From Neoceratodus forsteri (taxonomy: Eukaryota; Chordata; Ceratodontiformes; Ceratodontidae): DNA of 64,000 nucleotides. Both the position numbers and the translations under genes were made by a program. The notes beneath the pieces were generated by a model. That model did not search any database and had not been told where the DNA came from. It worked only from the letters and a program-made list of their open reading frames with translations. Location of the stretch: the NCBI GenBank assembly GCA_016271365.2, contig CM057458.1:204758501-204822500 (forward strand), in the 5' to 3' direction. Positions 54,028 through 64,000 of the stretch are shown here, in pieces (position 1 is the first letter of the stretch; the number at the start of each line of letters is the position of its first letter).

Positions 54028-55740
54028 GTGTATGGTGCCACTGACCCCTCGGCAGCAACCTCTTACTTCCTCTCCACATTTGGGGCCTTGCAAGACAAGC
54101 ATGCTCCCATGGTCACCCGTAGGGTGAGGGGGTCCGCTACCCTCTGGTTAAATGGGAATCTCCTAGCCCAGATGCGGGAGAGAGATAAGTGTTGGGCTCG
54201 TTCCAAAGGTACCAGTGATCTCATGATTATTCAAAGGTACAGACACCTTAGGAACAAATGCAAAAAGGCCATCAGTGCAGCAAAGAGTGACTTCTGCAAG
54301 TCCGCCCTACTAAGCTCTGCCAGTAATCCCAGGAGGTTCTGGAGAGATGTTAAATCCCTTGTCAGCGGATCCTCCCACCCGGGGGTTATGGACATGGTTA
54401 TAAATGGACTCTACTGCAATAATCCTCATACTATTTCCAACTGCCTAAATAATCACTTCTCTGACCTCTCTGGCTTCACTACCCTCTTCTCACCTGATGA
54501 GGCTCTGTCCCACCCCCTTCCCTCCACTCTGCTGGAGGGTCACCCTTCTCTTCAAATGTTCCACCTCAGGGCTGTATCAGTTCAGGACTTGCAGAAATGC
54601 CTAGCTGGCCTCTCCCAGTACTCCAGTCCTGGCCTAGACAACCTGGAGCCTAAACTCCTTAAGCTTGGTGCTGCACACATTGCCTCACCAGTAGCCTTTA
54701 TCTTCAACCTATCCCTTGGTCTGGGGATCATCCCAGACATCTGGAAAGAGGCAAGGATTGTCCCTGTACTGAAGCAAGGAAATCCCAAACTACCTGACAA
54801 TTATCGACTGATTGCCATTCTCCCAACCCTTAGTAAGCTCCTTGAAAAGGTAGTGGCTGAGCAGCTTTCGGAATATATCCACTCTCATGAACTTCTGTCC
54901 CCAGCCCAACATGGCTTTCGTAAGAGACGAAGCACCACCACAGCCTTAATCTTGGTTACATCAAGTATCCTGAGAGCCATAGACCAGGGCAAACTCTCTG
55001 GTTCAATATTTATTGACCTGTCCAAAGCCTTTGACCTCGTTGACCACAAACTGCTTGGTGCACAGTTGTGGTCACTTGGCCTCTCCCCCCATGCCATGAA
55101 ATGGCTAATGGGTTATCTACATGGCAGAAAGCAGCGTACCTGCTTCAATAAAATCCTCTCCGAGCCCCTACCGGTGACCTCAGGAATGCCTCAAGGCTCG
55201 GTACTAGGTCCCCTTCTCTTCTCCCTCTTCACCAATCAACTACCCATGGTTACTACCAGCTGTAGCGCCACCATGTATGCAGATGATCTGGTAATCCTGG
55301 CTCACTTCCAGAATGCCACTACCCTAAACCAGAACCTGACCAATGACTTTAACAGGGTATTGTCATGGGTTACTAGTCACAAGCTGGTCCTGAACCTGAA
55401 AATGACACAGGCTATGCTCTTTGGCTCAATGTCTAAAATCAAAGCCTCATCAGCCTGCTTACATATCACCAGCATAGATGGATCCTCACTACCCATAGTG
55501 AGCTCCATCAAATATCTGGGGGTAACACTTGACCCCCAACTTGACATGGTTAATCATATCCTTAACATCAGCAGGGCGGCAAACTGCAAACTGGGTCTGG
55601 CCTATAGGGCCAAGTATAACCTTACACCGGCAGCCAGGCTTGCCCTAGTGAAGGGTGTGCTTCTTCCCTCCCTCAGCTGGCTGCACCTATTTGCTCACTC
55701 TCCAAAGACACATCTCACCCGTGGAACGCAGCCACAATAA
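54028..55740 (+). CDS. L2-like reverse transcriptase, open 570-codon segment
   Basis: Continuous frame in phase with the endonuclease upstream, separated only by the TGA at 54019. Linker with WLNGNLLAQMRERDK and RYRHLRNKCKKAISAAKSD. The RT has YSSPGLDNLEPKLLK, SLGLGIIPDIWKEARIVPVL, LPDNYRLIAILPTLSKLLEK, LLSPAQHGFRKRRSTTTALI, IFIDLSKAFDLVDHKLL (motif A Asp), TSGMPQGSVLGPLLFSLF (motif B), and ATMYADDLVILA (motif C YADD). The thumb has HKLVLNLKMTQAMLFGS and VSSIKYLGVTLDPQL. The first Met here is internal, not a true start. The frame is lost near 55715, but the C-terminal domain resumes in the next frame. Confidence 0.88.
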   Translation: MYGATDPSAATSYFLSTFGALQDKHAPMVTRRVRGSATLWLNGNLLAQMRERDKCWARSKGTSDLMIIQRYRHLRNKCKKAISAAKSDFCKSALLSSASNPRRFWRDVKSLVSGSSHPGVMDMVINGLYCNNPHTISNCLNNHFSDLSGFTTLFSPDEALSHPLPSTLLEGHPSLQMFHLRAVSVQDLQKCLAGLSQYSSPGLDNLEPKLLKLGAAHIASPVAFIFNLSLGLGIIPDIWKEARIVPVLKQGNPKLPDNYRLIAILPTLSKLLEKVVAEQLSEYIHSHELLSPAQHGFRKRRSTTTALILVTSSILRAIDQGKLSGSIFIDLSKAFDLVDHKLLGAQLWSLGLSPHAMKWLMGYLHGRKQRTCFNKILSEPLPVTSGMPQGSVLGPLLFSLFTNQLPMVTTSCSATMYADDLVILAHFQNATTLNQNLTNDFNRVLSWVTSHKLVLNLKMTQAMLFGSMSKIKASSACLHITSIDGSSLPIVSSIKYLGVTLDPQLDMVNHILNISRAANCKLGLAYRAKYNLTPAARLALVKGVLLPSLSWLHLFAHSPKTHLTRGTQPQ

Positions 55741-56085
55741 CATTTGTCATTTTGCCTTGGCTGCCCCCGACTCACCCACCATTGTGAGCTATATGAGAAA
55801 CTCTGCTGGCTCTCACCAGCTAGATACCTTGATTTTGGTTTGGGATGCCTCTCTGGGAAAGTGATCAGAACTAGCACCCCCCAAGGGCTGGGCCAGCTTC
55901 TGCCTAAACTGAATCCCAACCCCTACCAACTTAGGTGTCTCACATCAAGGATGCTCAAAGTCCCTCCTACCTGGACCCTCATGGGGGATTGGGACTGTGC
56001 CATAAGTGTGCCCAGACTCTGGAATTTGCTGCCTGTGGATATCTGCACTGCCCCCTCCTATCTGAGTTTTCAAAATTCCCTGTAG
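55741..56085 (+). pseudogene. L2-like C-terminal domain
   Basis: After the frameshift the sequence reads CWLSPARYLDFGLGCLSGKV, then VPRLWNLLPVDICTAPSYLS and FQNSL, the usual L2/Rex1 end ('RlWN.LP...r.a.s...F...L'). It stops at the end of the coding region. The following ~650 bases are the 3'UTR. Confidence 0.75.
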
Positions 56086-56789
56086 GTTTTCCTAAAACTA
56101 GCATCAGAGTGTGACTGCCCCAAAAATCCCTAGAGTAAAGTGTCAAATTGTTTTGTATGAACCTCCCCAGGGTGTCTCCATTGAATTCCTGGAGATATTT
56201 TATCCACTGTATCAATGACTTCTGACTACTCCTGCCTAAAAAGCCTTGGGCATTTTTACACCCATTATTGCTCCACGGTCATAGGCAAACCATGACATAT
56301 TGTACTTTGGTCACTTGGTAGAAACGTGTACTACCAAGTGTTTCTATTTCTGTCTAACATGTGCATATTTAGAAACGTGATGAGCTGTACATACCTGTCT
56401 GTGATCCAACTAGCCTAGGGGGTGTATATGGCAATGTTATAAGTTATATTATGACCAATCCAGTCCTTGAGCTATGATCCACTCCTATGTATGATGACCT
56501 GAATATATCTGTCAGTTGAACTAGCTAGTCTAGAGTGTATAATCTGAAATGTGCTTACTACTGTATGTTTTCCCTAGCGTCAAATGATGTATTTCCCACG
56601 TTTGTTTACTGTGACAAAAAAACTGTACTCTCTTTGCCATGTCTCCTTGACTGTTGTTCCTCATGTTGTACTTTCCCAGGTCATTCCTGAAAATAGGCAT
56701 AATACTTGTCTAGTGTACTTACCCAGTAAACAAAAGCTAAATAAATAAATAAAAGAAAAAAAAAACATTTTTAAGGGTGCTATACTTAT

Positions 56790-58531
56790 ATGCTAGGAGT
56801 CTGAGTAATAAAAGAGATGAGCTACTTTGTAAATAATATAGATGTATGTGTGGTTACTGAAATCTGATACAAGGAAGGAGACTGGGGGACTGAATTTGCA
56901 GGTTATGGATCCTTTTTAAAGTGTAGGAAACAGAAAAAAAAGTGTGGAGGAGGGACCGTGTTCCTTAAGAATGAACTGACAGCATGTAAGATAACACCAC
57001 AGAAAATTAAAGATGGAGATGAAGAATTAATGTGGATTAAGCAGGGTCAGAAGACTCACAGCATAGTTATAGGGGTGGGTTATAGGGCTTGCTATCCTAG
57101 AAAATGATTTGTTTATATAAGCATTGGAACAAATGGATGTAGATGACAAATATATTTTAATGGGGGATTATAATTTTCCAACTATTAATTGGTATACATT
57201 GGAAGGTACTACATGTACAGAAAATAGATTTATAGATGCAATGATAAAAAAGAGTTTTGAGCAACAGGTTACAATTAATACACAATATAAGAATATTTTA
57301 GAGCCACTATTCTCCTCACAACCAGAGAATATATAGAATTTAACTATACTGGAACCATTAGCCAATTCTGATCATAATAAGATCATGTTTGACATAATCA
57401 CCAAGTGGGAAAAAGTGAATGGAACAACTACTGTTAGGTGTTATCATAAAGCAAATTACAAAGCCATGAAAAAATATTCAACTGATTGGGACTGGAAGGA
57501 GGAACTTAAGAACAAAAAGATGCAGCATATTTGGGAAAGGCTACATGCTAAAATAGAATACTGTGTACTTAATTATGTACCGGAATGAAAAAAGTATATA
57601 TCAGCTAAAATAATGCCTACATGGTTTAATAATAACATCAAAAGAAATATAAGAATGAAGAATAAATAATATAGTGAATTTAGGAGGAAAGGTTCTAGGG
57701 AAAATTGGAATAAATATAAAGCACAAAGGAAAGGATGTAAAATAATTATTAATAGAGCAAAAAGGATACCGAAAATACACTGGCAAAAAACATTAACAGA
57801 AATAACAGTAAGCAATTTTACAACTATGTTGGATCGTTGAGGGGTAATCAGCCTAAAATAGGACCACTTAGAACTGGAGGTGGGATTATTGCAAATGCTT
57901 AATAAGTATTGTTTAGGAAACTTCTTACCAGTAGAACAAAAATTGTACAGAAATCAGAGGGAATTTTTGGAAATGATGGATATAACAATCACAAAAAAGA
58001 CTGTTAAGGAAAGATTGCTGAAACTAAAACCTAGCAAATCACCGGGACCCGATAGCATGCACCCAAAGTTATTAGTTGAACTGGCTGAGGAACTTGCAGG
58101 ACCAATAGCGACACTGTTTTCTGCATCGATAAATGAGGGGAGGGTGTTAGATGAGTGGAGGGAGGCAATTGTAACGCCTCTACATAAGGGTGGAAGCAGG
58201 CAGAAGGTTAAAAACAATCACCCCATAAGCCTGATCTTGGTTCTGGGTAAGATCTTGGAGGGAATGTTACAGGAGTACATACTCACTCAGATAAGGGTAC
58301 AAGGGCATCAGGACATCACGCAACATGGTTTCTTTCAGGGTAATTCATGTCTCAAAAATAAGTTACAGTTTTATGAATCGGTTAGTGTTGCACTAGACAA
58401 GGGGTTATCAGTGGATGTCATTTACTTGGATTATGCCAAGGCATTTGACAAGGTCTCCCATAGCCTTTTGATTGATAAATTGGTGGAATTTGGAAAACAC
58501 AAATCTGGTCCAATGGATAGATTTCTGGTTA
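56790..58531 (+). pseudogene. CR1/L3-like ORF2: endonuclease and RT, decayed
   Basis: Fragments: near 56930-57080 KKCGGGTVFLKNELTACKI (compare 'KGGGVCLFVK'). 57124-57336 has YILMGDYNFPTINWYTLEGT (GDYN). 57340-57588 has LANSDHNKIMF (SDH) and the linker. The RT (57880-58548) has LLKLKPSKSPGPDSMHPKLL, LDEWREAIVTPLHKGGSRQK, DVIYLDYAKAFDKVSHSLLI (motif A) and, in a shifted frame near 58495-58530, LVQWIDFWL. It ends before motif B. AT-rich, with many stops. Confidence 0.75.
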
Positions 58532-59324
58532 GATGGGAGCACGCATGATGCCTACATATGACACCAGCTGGCGCTCTGCATGAGGTTCGAGGATGGGGAC
58601 ATACCAAGAGGCCATCTGATAGGTGCATGTGACAGGGCACCAACAGCACAGGAGGGTACCAGTGCCGGAACACATGGGCTGGGCAGTGTGATGCAGGTGC
58701 ATGGGCCCTGGGACAGCAGGAGTGTGCAAGGGTAAAAAAGACGGACACAGGGTGGCATGCACGCACCATGCACCACACCACAGATGGGAGCATGCAGGTG
58801 CAGCTGTGGTAGGGATGCAGGACTGCCAGGTATAGGGATGCACGGCCAGTAGAGCAGGACAGGTGCACACGCCACTGAGGGCAGGGATGAGGACAGGGCA
58901 CATGCCACAGTGTAACCCAATGTACTAAGAGACACACATGTCTACCCCCACAGGAGACGCTGAATATCCACTGAGGCCCTGGCTCCTCACCCCCTTCCGA
59001 TGACAAGGAACAGTGGCAGAGGAATGCTACAATGAGGCACACATCGCAACATGTGCCATCACAGAGTGTGTCTTCAGCATGTTGAAGATGCAATTCCAGT
59101 GCCTGTGTCGATCAGGTGGTACCCTACAGTATAGCCATGAGAAGGTCTGTGGCATATTCCTGGCCTATTCTATGCTACACAACATGGCCCAAGACCATGG
59201 GATACCTGTTGAGGCCAGTGACGGTAACAGTTCCAGTGAGAAGGAGGAGGGGTGGGGGAGGGGGTGGACAGGGCACCCCCTAAGGGGCAGGGAGGTGAAG
59301 CCAGGCAGGGCCACAGAGATCTGA
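58532..59324 (+). pseudogene. Harbinger-2 transposase, C-terminal half
   Basis: Exon part 58532-58622 reads GAHDAYIWHQLALCMRFEDG and DIPRGHLIG, matching DIPIGHPVG of Harbinger-1. The intron (58623-58953) has GTGCAT...CCCCACAG ends and is phase 1, in the same place as in Harbinger-1 but 331 instead of 131 bases. Exon 58954-59324 has GDAEYPLRPWLLTPF, a frameshift, then EECYNEAHIATCAITECVFS (catalytic Glu of TEC) and GGTLQYSHEKVCGIFLAYSM, followed by LHNMAQDHGI. The N-terminal half is missing. An acidic C-terminal tail is shared in character with Harbinger-1. Confidence 0.85.
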
Positions 59325-59959
59325 GGCTGGTGGAGAGAGCATGGGACTACCGCATGCATGTGGTGGAGGAACACTTTGGGCCACACAGGTGAGTATGCAG
59401 GTATGAACGCATGCAGGTGTGTGCACCACAGTGCAGAGACTGCATGTCGTGGGCACAGTGGACACTGGACGTCACACAGCGGTGCACACACAGGTGAAAA
59501 CACATGGTGGGAGACACACACACATACCAGGCATGCATCAACTAAGCACCACCCAGGCCATGTCACAGATGTCATGGGTCAGTGTACACTGCAGCCTGCA
59601 CATGGGCACTGCAGGCACTGGAACACACTGATCATTCCCATGACACATGGCACAACAGCGGTGCACACAGACATGCAGGACATCCTGCACAGGTAGCACA
59701 GAGTGGTGCCAGGATGGCTGTGGGGCAGGCGACCACCACACACACTGCCACTGGCTTCACCTGCAGGGCGTCTGGTACACATGGGTGTGCCATCCCGCCA
59801 CCACAGGCCCGGAGACATGGGCATCACAGGATAACCCCCCAGCCGCCACAGACATTAGGGCAGCCTCTGCCTCAGCTGATGGTGGTGGGACTGCCAGCAC
59901 CAGCCAAACGAGGTGTTCCCTGTGACCCTAAAGGGGTGCTGTACTGAGACTGTGAATGG

Positions 59960-61520
59960 GTGCCCAGTGGAGTGACCATCCCACAGCCACCATCCAAGCC
60001 ATGGACGGTGGGTATGGAGGCCAGTGATGATGGAGTCAGCAGCAGGGGGTTCACCTGGCTTTGCTGCCGGGGCATACAGGTCATGCTCCTGGGTGTCTGG
60101 ATGTACAATGCCCATGGCATGTTGTCAATGCAGCCACCACCTCCACAGCCACTGCAATTCACTCAGAGCTGTGGTCATACCCACCTGCATGATGTGTGTC
60201 TCTGCCAACAGCTGTGGACTCATGCTCCTACATCATCACAGCCCTGTGGCTCCAGAGCTCCATACGGAGGGCCTCCTGCCCCTCCACAGTCACCCACAGG
60301 AGGTCAAGGTGGGTCCCCATGTCATCAGTGGGTGTTGGGTCATGGTGGCATCACCAACAAGCAGGGGATGTATCAGCCTGTCCCAGTGCATTCACAGCTA
60401 GTGGATGCACCTGGCAGGCTGTGACATGGGCGGGGCTTGGCTGGACACCACCACTGACTGCCCATGGGTGGTGTCCTCTAGGGCCACTGGAGCGGGTGCA
60501 TGCACAGAGGCACCCTGCCTGGATAATACCAATGTTGCTGACACTGCACTAGGCAGTGGTGCAGGAAGCACAGCACGCACAGCTGCAATCAGCTGTGCTG
60601 CATCTGCACTTAAACGCAGCGCAGTGGGAACATCAGTGGCACCCAGGGCCACATGCACAGGCAACCCCGTGATGTGTGCACCGCTGTCAGCCATTTCTGC
60701 GTCGGTGGTGTCGGTGATGCATGCAGTGGTGCCAAGACCCTCCCCCTGCATGCCACTGGTGAGCACAAGAAGGGCATCAGCAATGTCCACCACATCTTCT
60801 GGGTCGGCATCAGACAACCCGGACAGGCTCCCCAACCAAGCGATGTACCCAATGGCCATCCTGCCACCACTGGCTGAGGGGCCCGCAGGACCCACCTGCA
60901 CCGGGGCCATGACTGGTGTTGCTCAGGATGTGGATGGTGCAGGTACTGAGTCATCCACCGTGGTGTCATCGGTCCTGTGTGATGGGCCTGCATCATCGGC
61001 CTCGAGGGTATCATGTTCAGCCATGGCCATGGCTGCTCCCTGGAGGCATGATGATGCTGTAGGAAGAGGAATGGAGACCATGGTTAATGCACAGTACACA
61101 TATGTCACATTGGTAATGCACAACAGAAAACAGCCACCACACGGTGCCAGGTCCACAGGCCTGACCACCCCAGGGCCAGGGCGTGACATTGCCAAGCAGG
61201 CCATGGAGTGGTCGAGCCTGTCACTGTCCCATTGTTCACACTGTGTGAGAGTGGTCTCACATGCCACATGGATGCACAGTGGACACGTGCCCTCCGGTGC
61301 TGCGGCATAGTACCCACAGCACCATAGGGCATGTCACGTCAGGCCAGGGATGACCATCCCTGGGATGCTGTGCCAGAGTGTACAGTGACAGTGCATGCCA
61401 TGCAGTGACAGGCATGGCAACCATGGCACATGGGTGGGCGAGCCGTGACGGGCTACCACCAGTCTGGAATCCACCACCTGGGACACCATGCACAGCTGTC
61501 CGGGACATACTGACAGCCAG
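59960..61520 (-). pseudogene. Harbinger-2 Myb-1-like gene, decayed
   Basis: Minus-strand counterpart of 18168-19861. The segment near 61440-61490 aligns with the end of exon 1 in Harbinger-1 (RWWIPDWW*PVTA against RRWIPDRWKPITA). The acceptor 'cttcctacag' (near 61051-61060) is followed by the acidic exon with EADDAGPSHRTDDTTVDDSV and PAPSTS, then a TGA at 60925-60923. The frame remains open after it for ~170 codons (60910-60398), Ala/Pro-rich with LSADAAQLIAAVRAVL. More distal sequence decays. No SANT fold can be read confidently. Confidence 0.55.
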
Positions 61521-61529
61521 GATAGCCTT

Positions 61530-63500
61530 GTTGGGGCTGAGCTGTTCCACTGTGCTTGGTCCACCCCCTTTCCACCATGGGGATGCCTGGATGTTGGTCA
61601 CCTTTTCCTTGGCCCTCCTGCACTAATTATTCCAGTGCTTACAGCACTCTTAGACAGTGCAATTGTACGGTGCCATGGCATTCACCAGCAGGGTGACCTC
61701 CTGCCAGCCTACTGCCTGCACCATCTGGCTGTCTTCCCTGCTGGTGAGGATGTCCAGGTGTAAGTGGCATGCCTCTATGAGTGCCATTTCCTCATCCTTG
61801 CTGAATTTTGATCACCGCCTGGTGGTGGCACCTGCATCCTCTGACATACTGGCTACTGTGGGGGGAAGTATCCAGGTGTTAATCATGCCTGTGGGTACAC
61901 ATGTTTCCGCACCCGTCTGCCTCTGTCTGTTGCCCCCCCCCCCATGCTCTGTGATGCCGGTGTTCTGGGCGGTTGTCTGCAGGTGATTGTCCTGGCACAG
62001 GTGGCCGTGCCCCCATGGTACATGGTCCACTGGGGATGCTGCACAGGCCATGTATGATCACCGGTCCACGGCTGGACAAACAGTGTAGCCACCCCAGGGG
62101 GGCACACTGTGCAGTCTGCCATGGTCATGTCCTGGTACCTCTGCAGCATGTGTGCTGCCACCGTGGTACCCCGGCTGTCCCGGGTGACACCCTTGCTATG
62201 CCTATGGGGTGGGGGCACAGGACATGTGGCTACAGCCATGGTGCAGCTGGTTGCAGTGTGCAGCATGGGGACACTGCCATTGTGCCTGCACAGGTGCCAC
62301 TGTGTGCCTCAGACTGACCTGTGGCACTTTGCTGCATCCACCACACATTGCCAGTGCCACCTAGTCACACATACCTCTCATGTGTTCCACTATACAGGGA
62401 ACAGGTCCTCTGTTTACATCACATGACCTCCCCTGTTCCACATTGCAAGGCCTAGGCCCACTGACGACCGTATCATCATTTAGCAGGACTGTATCATCCA
62501 TGCTGAGATGTGTACATCCTGGTTCACAAACAGCCATTCTGGACATGACAGGGAACAGTCTATCGGTGATCTGTGCACCTTCTGTACTTCCCTGCTGGAG
62601 TATTCCACATTATGACCATTTGTTCCACATATTGGGAGGCATTGTTCCACATGTGGGGGCCATAATCATTGGGAGGTATGCATGCTCATATTCAATCCCC
62701 CCAGTATGTTCTGTAGGACCTGTGAATATAGCTGTGTACTCACTTTCAAGGCACTGACTCCTCTCAGTCATCTGATCTCGGCCTGCTGAATTGGGAGCAT
62801 TTATGGCTCAGGGTATGCAAATGAGGCCTGAGCCTCTGGTAATGAGATGCCAATCAGCTGAGATGCCCATGCATGTGGGATGAGGCTGTTTTGGGTGCAT
62901 TATCTGTGAATTGCACAATTGCCCCCAGCTTATCTCACTTTACAAGGAGCATCTCAGTGTTATGCCACTGGCAGAAGAGTGCATCTCTAGTGTATGTGCA
63001 TATCATTGGGTGCCTGTTCCTGTATCTGGTACAACCTACACGGCGCTTCTGTCGTGTATGCGTGATCACCGTGTCTGATGGCGCCATTATGCTGCTTACT
63101 CGATGTGCTGTTGCAGGTCTGCTGTCCATGACGCTGTGTACTCTTATCACACAGTGTGGTCCCTTATGCACGGTCCATGCTGCACTGTGTCTGTAGTGCC
63201 CATGGATAGCGCATGGCACCCAGTAGGTGTACATAGCACATGCCATGCACAGCATGGTGTCCACACACGCATCATGCATGCACGACCAGGTCATGGCCTT
63301 GCCACGATGTTGCGGTCTCCATTGTGCATGCACGGGCATGTTGCCTTTGACCGATCACACTTCACGCACAGTGCACACCGTGCTGCACATGCCTCGGTGT
63401 TTCACGTGGTGCATATCAACCACTCAGCTGCACATTGCTGTGTTGCACCTTGACACTATGTCTTGGTATTATAGTATGCCTATGGCAGGAGACAGACACC
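61530..63500. other. Harbinger-2 region between Myb-1-like and Myb-2-like genes
   Basis: Non-coding by inspection; frames are composition-driven. It corresponds in position to the divergent promoter of Harbinger-1. An ATGCAAAT word occurs at 62815-62822. Confidence 0.5.
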
Positions 63501-63507
63501 TAGGGCC

Positions 63508-63766
63508 ATGAACTGGTCCCAGGTGGAGCTGCTGCTTCTGGTGGTTCTTGTCCTGTCTGTGGAGGGGCAGCTGTTTGGGTAGGATGACCACCAGGAGCCC
63601 AGGGCCCAGGTGTGGGCCTCCATTGCCCATAGGCTTGTGTGGCACACAGGGATGCCACTCACTGGGAAGCAGTGCAGGCATTGGTTTGGCGACCTCCAGA
63701 GGTGGGACCCGGAGAGACTGGCACAGCTGCATCACTGTGCACACAGGAGTGCACTGCCAAGGCTAG
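63508..63766 (+). pseudogene. Harbinger-2 Myb-2-like gene, exon 1
   Basis: The ATG at 63508 starts MNWSQVELLLLVVL (compare VQWSPVELANLVAL), then FG, a TAG, and PRAQVWASIAHRL, KQCRHWFGDLQRWDPERLAQ, HRSALPRLG. This matches exon 1 of Myb-2 in Harbinger-1 along its length, including the W and the 'QC..r.gDL..rDP..L' block. The exon ends at CTAG|GTAGGTG in phase 1, the same phase as in Harbinger-1. Only one stop breaks the frame. Later exons lie beyond the window. Confidence 0.7.
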
Positions 63767-64000
63767 GTAGGTGTTGATCATCTGGCTGCTTTTGTGGCAT
63801 GTGCTGGGTGTTTGTGTTGAGGCCCTCATGGGGCACCCACATGGGTCTCAGGTATCCTGCACATGTGGCAGTGCTGCACCTGTCCATGCTGCCATATCAT
63901 GTGTGCCATGGGGTAGGCACTGGTCTGTGCTGTGTCTGCATGCAGGCTACTGGGGGCTGCACAGCTGCTTACCACTGTCTGCTGCATGGACACAAGCTGG

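Larger units (their letters stand above)
52992..56756 (+). mobile_element. L2-like LINE, nearly full length, with 2A-like motif
   Basis: About 3.8 kb, the best preserved LINE here. It has a 5' region, a single large ORF with a hydrophobic leader and 2A-like motif, APE endonuclease, RT and C-terminal domain, and a tail of AAATAAAT ('taaataaataaataaaag', 56739-56756). Only three disabling changes are evident: a frameshift near the G-run at 53452-53468, a TGA at 54019-54021 and a frameshift near 55715-55740. Confidence 0.8.
51690..58531 (+). mobile_element. CR1/L3-like LINE with SGNH ORF1, split by an L2-like LINE
   Basis: ORF1 lies at 51697-52850, the start of ORF2 at 56790, and the RT at 57880-58531. 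The L2-like LINE at 52992-56756 interrupts it between ORF1 and the endonuclease. At 58531 the RT stops abruptly against the second Harbinger copy ('ttctggttagat|gggagcacgcatgatgcc'). AT-rich codon use sets it apart from the GC-rich Harbinger sequence next to it. Confidence 0.75.
58532..64000 (+). mobile_element. Second PIF/Harbinger copy (Harbinger-2), 5'-truncated and running off the window
   Basis: It begins abruptly in the transposase (GAHDAYIWHQ, matching GGARDAFIWYQ of Harbinger-1) and continues through a decayed minus-strand Myb-1-like gene and a plus-strand Myb-2-like gene at the window edge. GC-rich composition and order match Harbinger-1. No left terminus is seen. Sequence divergence from Harbinger-1 is large, so this is an older or different subfamily. 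The right end would lie beyond 64000. Confidence 0.8.

Noticed and set aside
58431..59093. 220-codon minus-strand open frame
   Set aside because: Antisense to the Harbinger-2 transposase exons and crosses the LINE junction. It is not biologically plausible.
60405..61310. 301-codon plus-strand open frame, Ala/Ser-rich
   Set aside because: It is antisense to the Myb-1-like gene of Harbinger-2. Position, acceptor site and PSTS context match Harbinger-1 only on the minus strand. The frame has no conserved plus-strand counterpart in Harbinger-1.
1..64000. LTR retrotransposon or endogenous retrovirus
   Set aside because: I found no paired long terminal repeats, no primer-binding site, and no protease, RNase H or integrase motif. 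All RT signatures are of the non-LTR type.

Overview
The window is vertebrate nuclear DNA made almost entirely of transposable elements. I recognise no host exon, no tRNA or rRNA gene, no LTR element and nothing prokaryotic. The mix (CR1-, L2-, L1- and Tx1-group LINEs, a PIF/Harbinger DNA transposon, a Crypton-like tyrosine-recombinase remnant, foldback MITEs) suggests a large repeat-rich tetrapod genome. An amphibian, perhaps a caecilian, is my best guess; this is inference from repeat content only.

Layout. 1-8.6 kb: two copies of a composite repeat with ~175-bp inverted ends around a degenerate minisatellite, a CR1 fragment (-) at 3.4-5.4 kb, and a foldback MITE. 8.6-15.9 kb: decayed Crypton-like gene, CR1 3' fragment, a GC-rich block, another MITE and a strongly G-poor stretch. 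15,968-25,298: a complete PIF/Harbinger transposon with matching 16-bp terminal inverted repeats and an AAT target duplication. It carries a transposase (+), a Myb/SANT-like gene (-) and a second, different Myb/trihelix-like gene (+); LINE and CR1 fragments were inserted later. 25.9-32.7 kb: an L2-type LINE (-) split by a CR1 (-) that carries EN, RT and an SGNH-hydrolase ORF1. 33-35.4 kb: minisatellites, one in inverted orientation. 35.8-38.6 kb: L2-like LINE (+). 39.5-40.7 kb: a tandem repeat with a conserved palindrome, interrupted by a MITE. 41-51 kb: a triple nest, with a Tx1-like LINE (+) broken by a nearly complete L1 (-), itself broken by a CR1 3' fragment (-). 51.7-58.5 kb: a CR1/L3-like LINE (+) with an SGNH ORF1, split by a nearly complete L2-like LINE whose ORF carries a canonical 2A-like DxExNPGP motif. 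58.5-64 kb: a second, more decayed and 5'-truncated Harbinger copy with the same three genes in the same order and orientation, running off the window.

The most interesting system is the Harbinger family. Two diverged copies keep the layout transposase (+) / Myb-1 (-) / Myb-2 (+), the same phase-1 intron in the transposase, and the same phase-1 donor in Myb-2. The complete copy also has arrays of TGCGCAA- and GATATTCA-type motifs near both ends, and similar motifs occur in the divergent promoter between the two Myb genes. This implies a transposon with two of its own DNA-binding accessory proteins. All coding regions seen carry at least one lesion or are fragments, so these are fossils whose original proteins can still be read in part.
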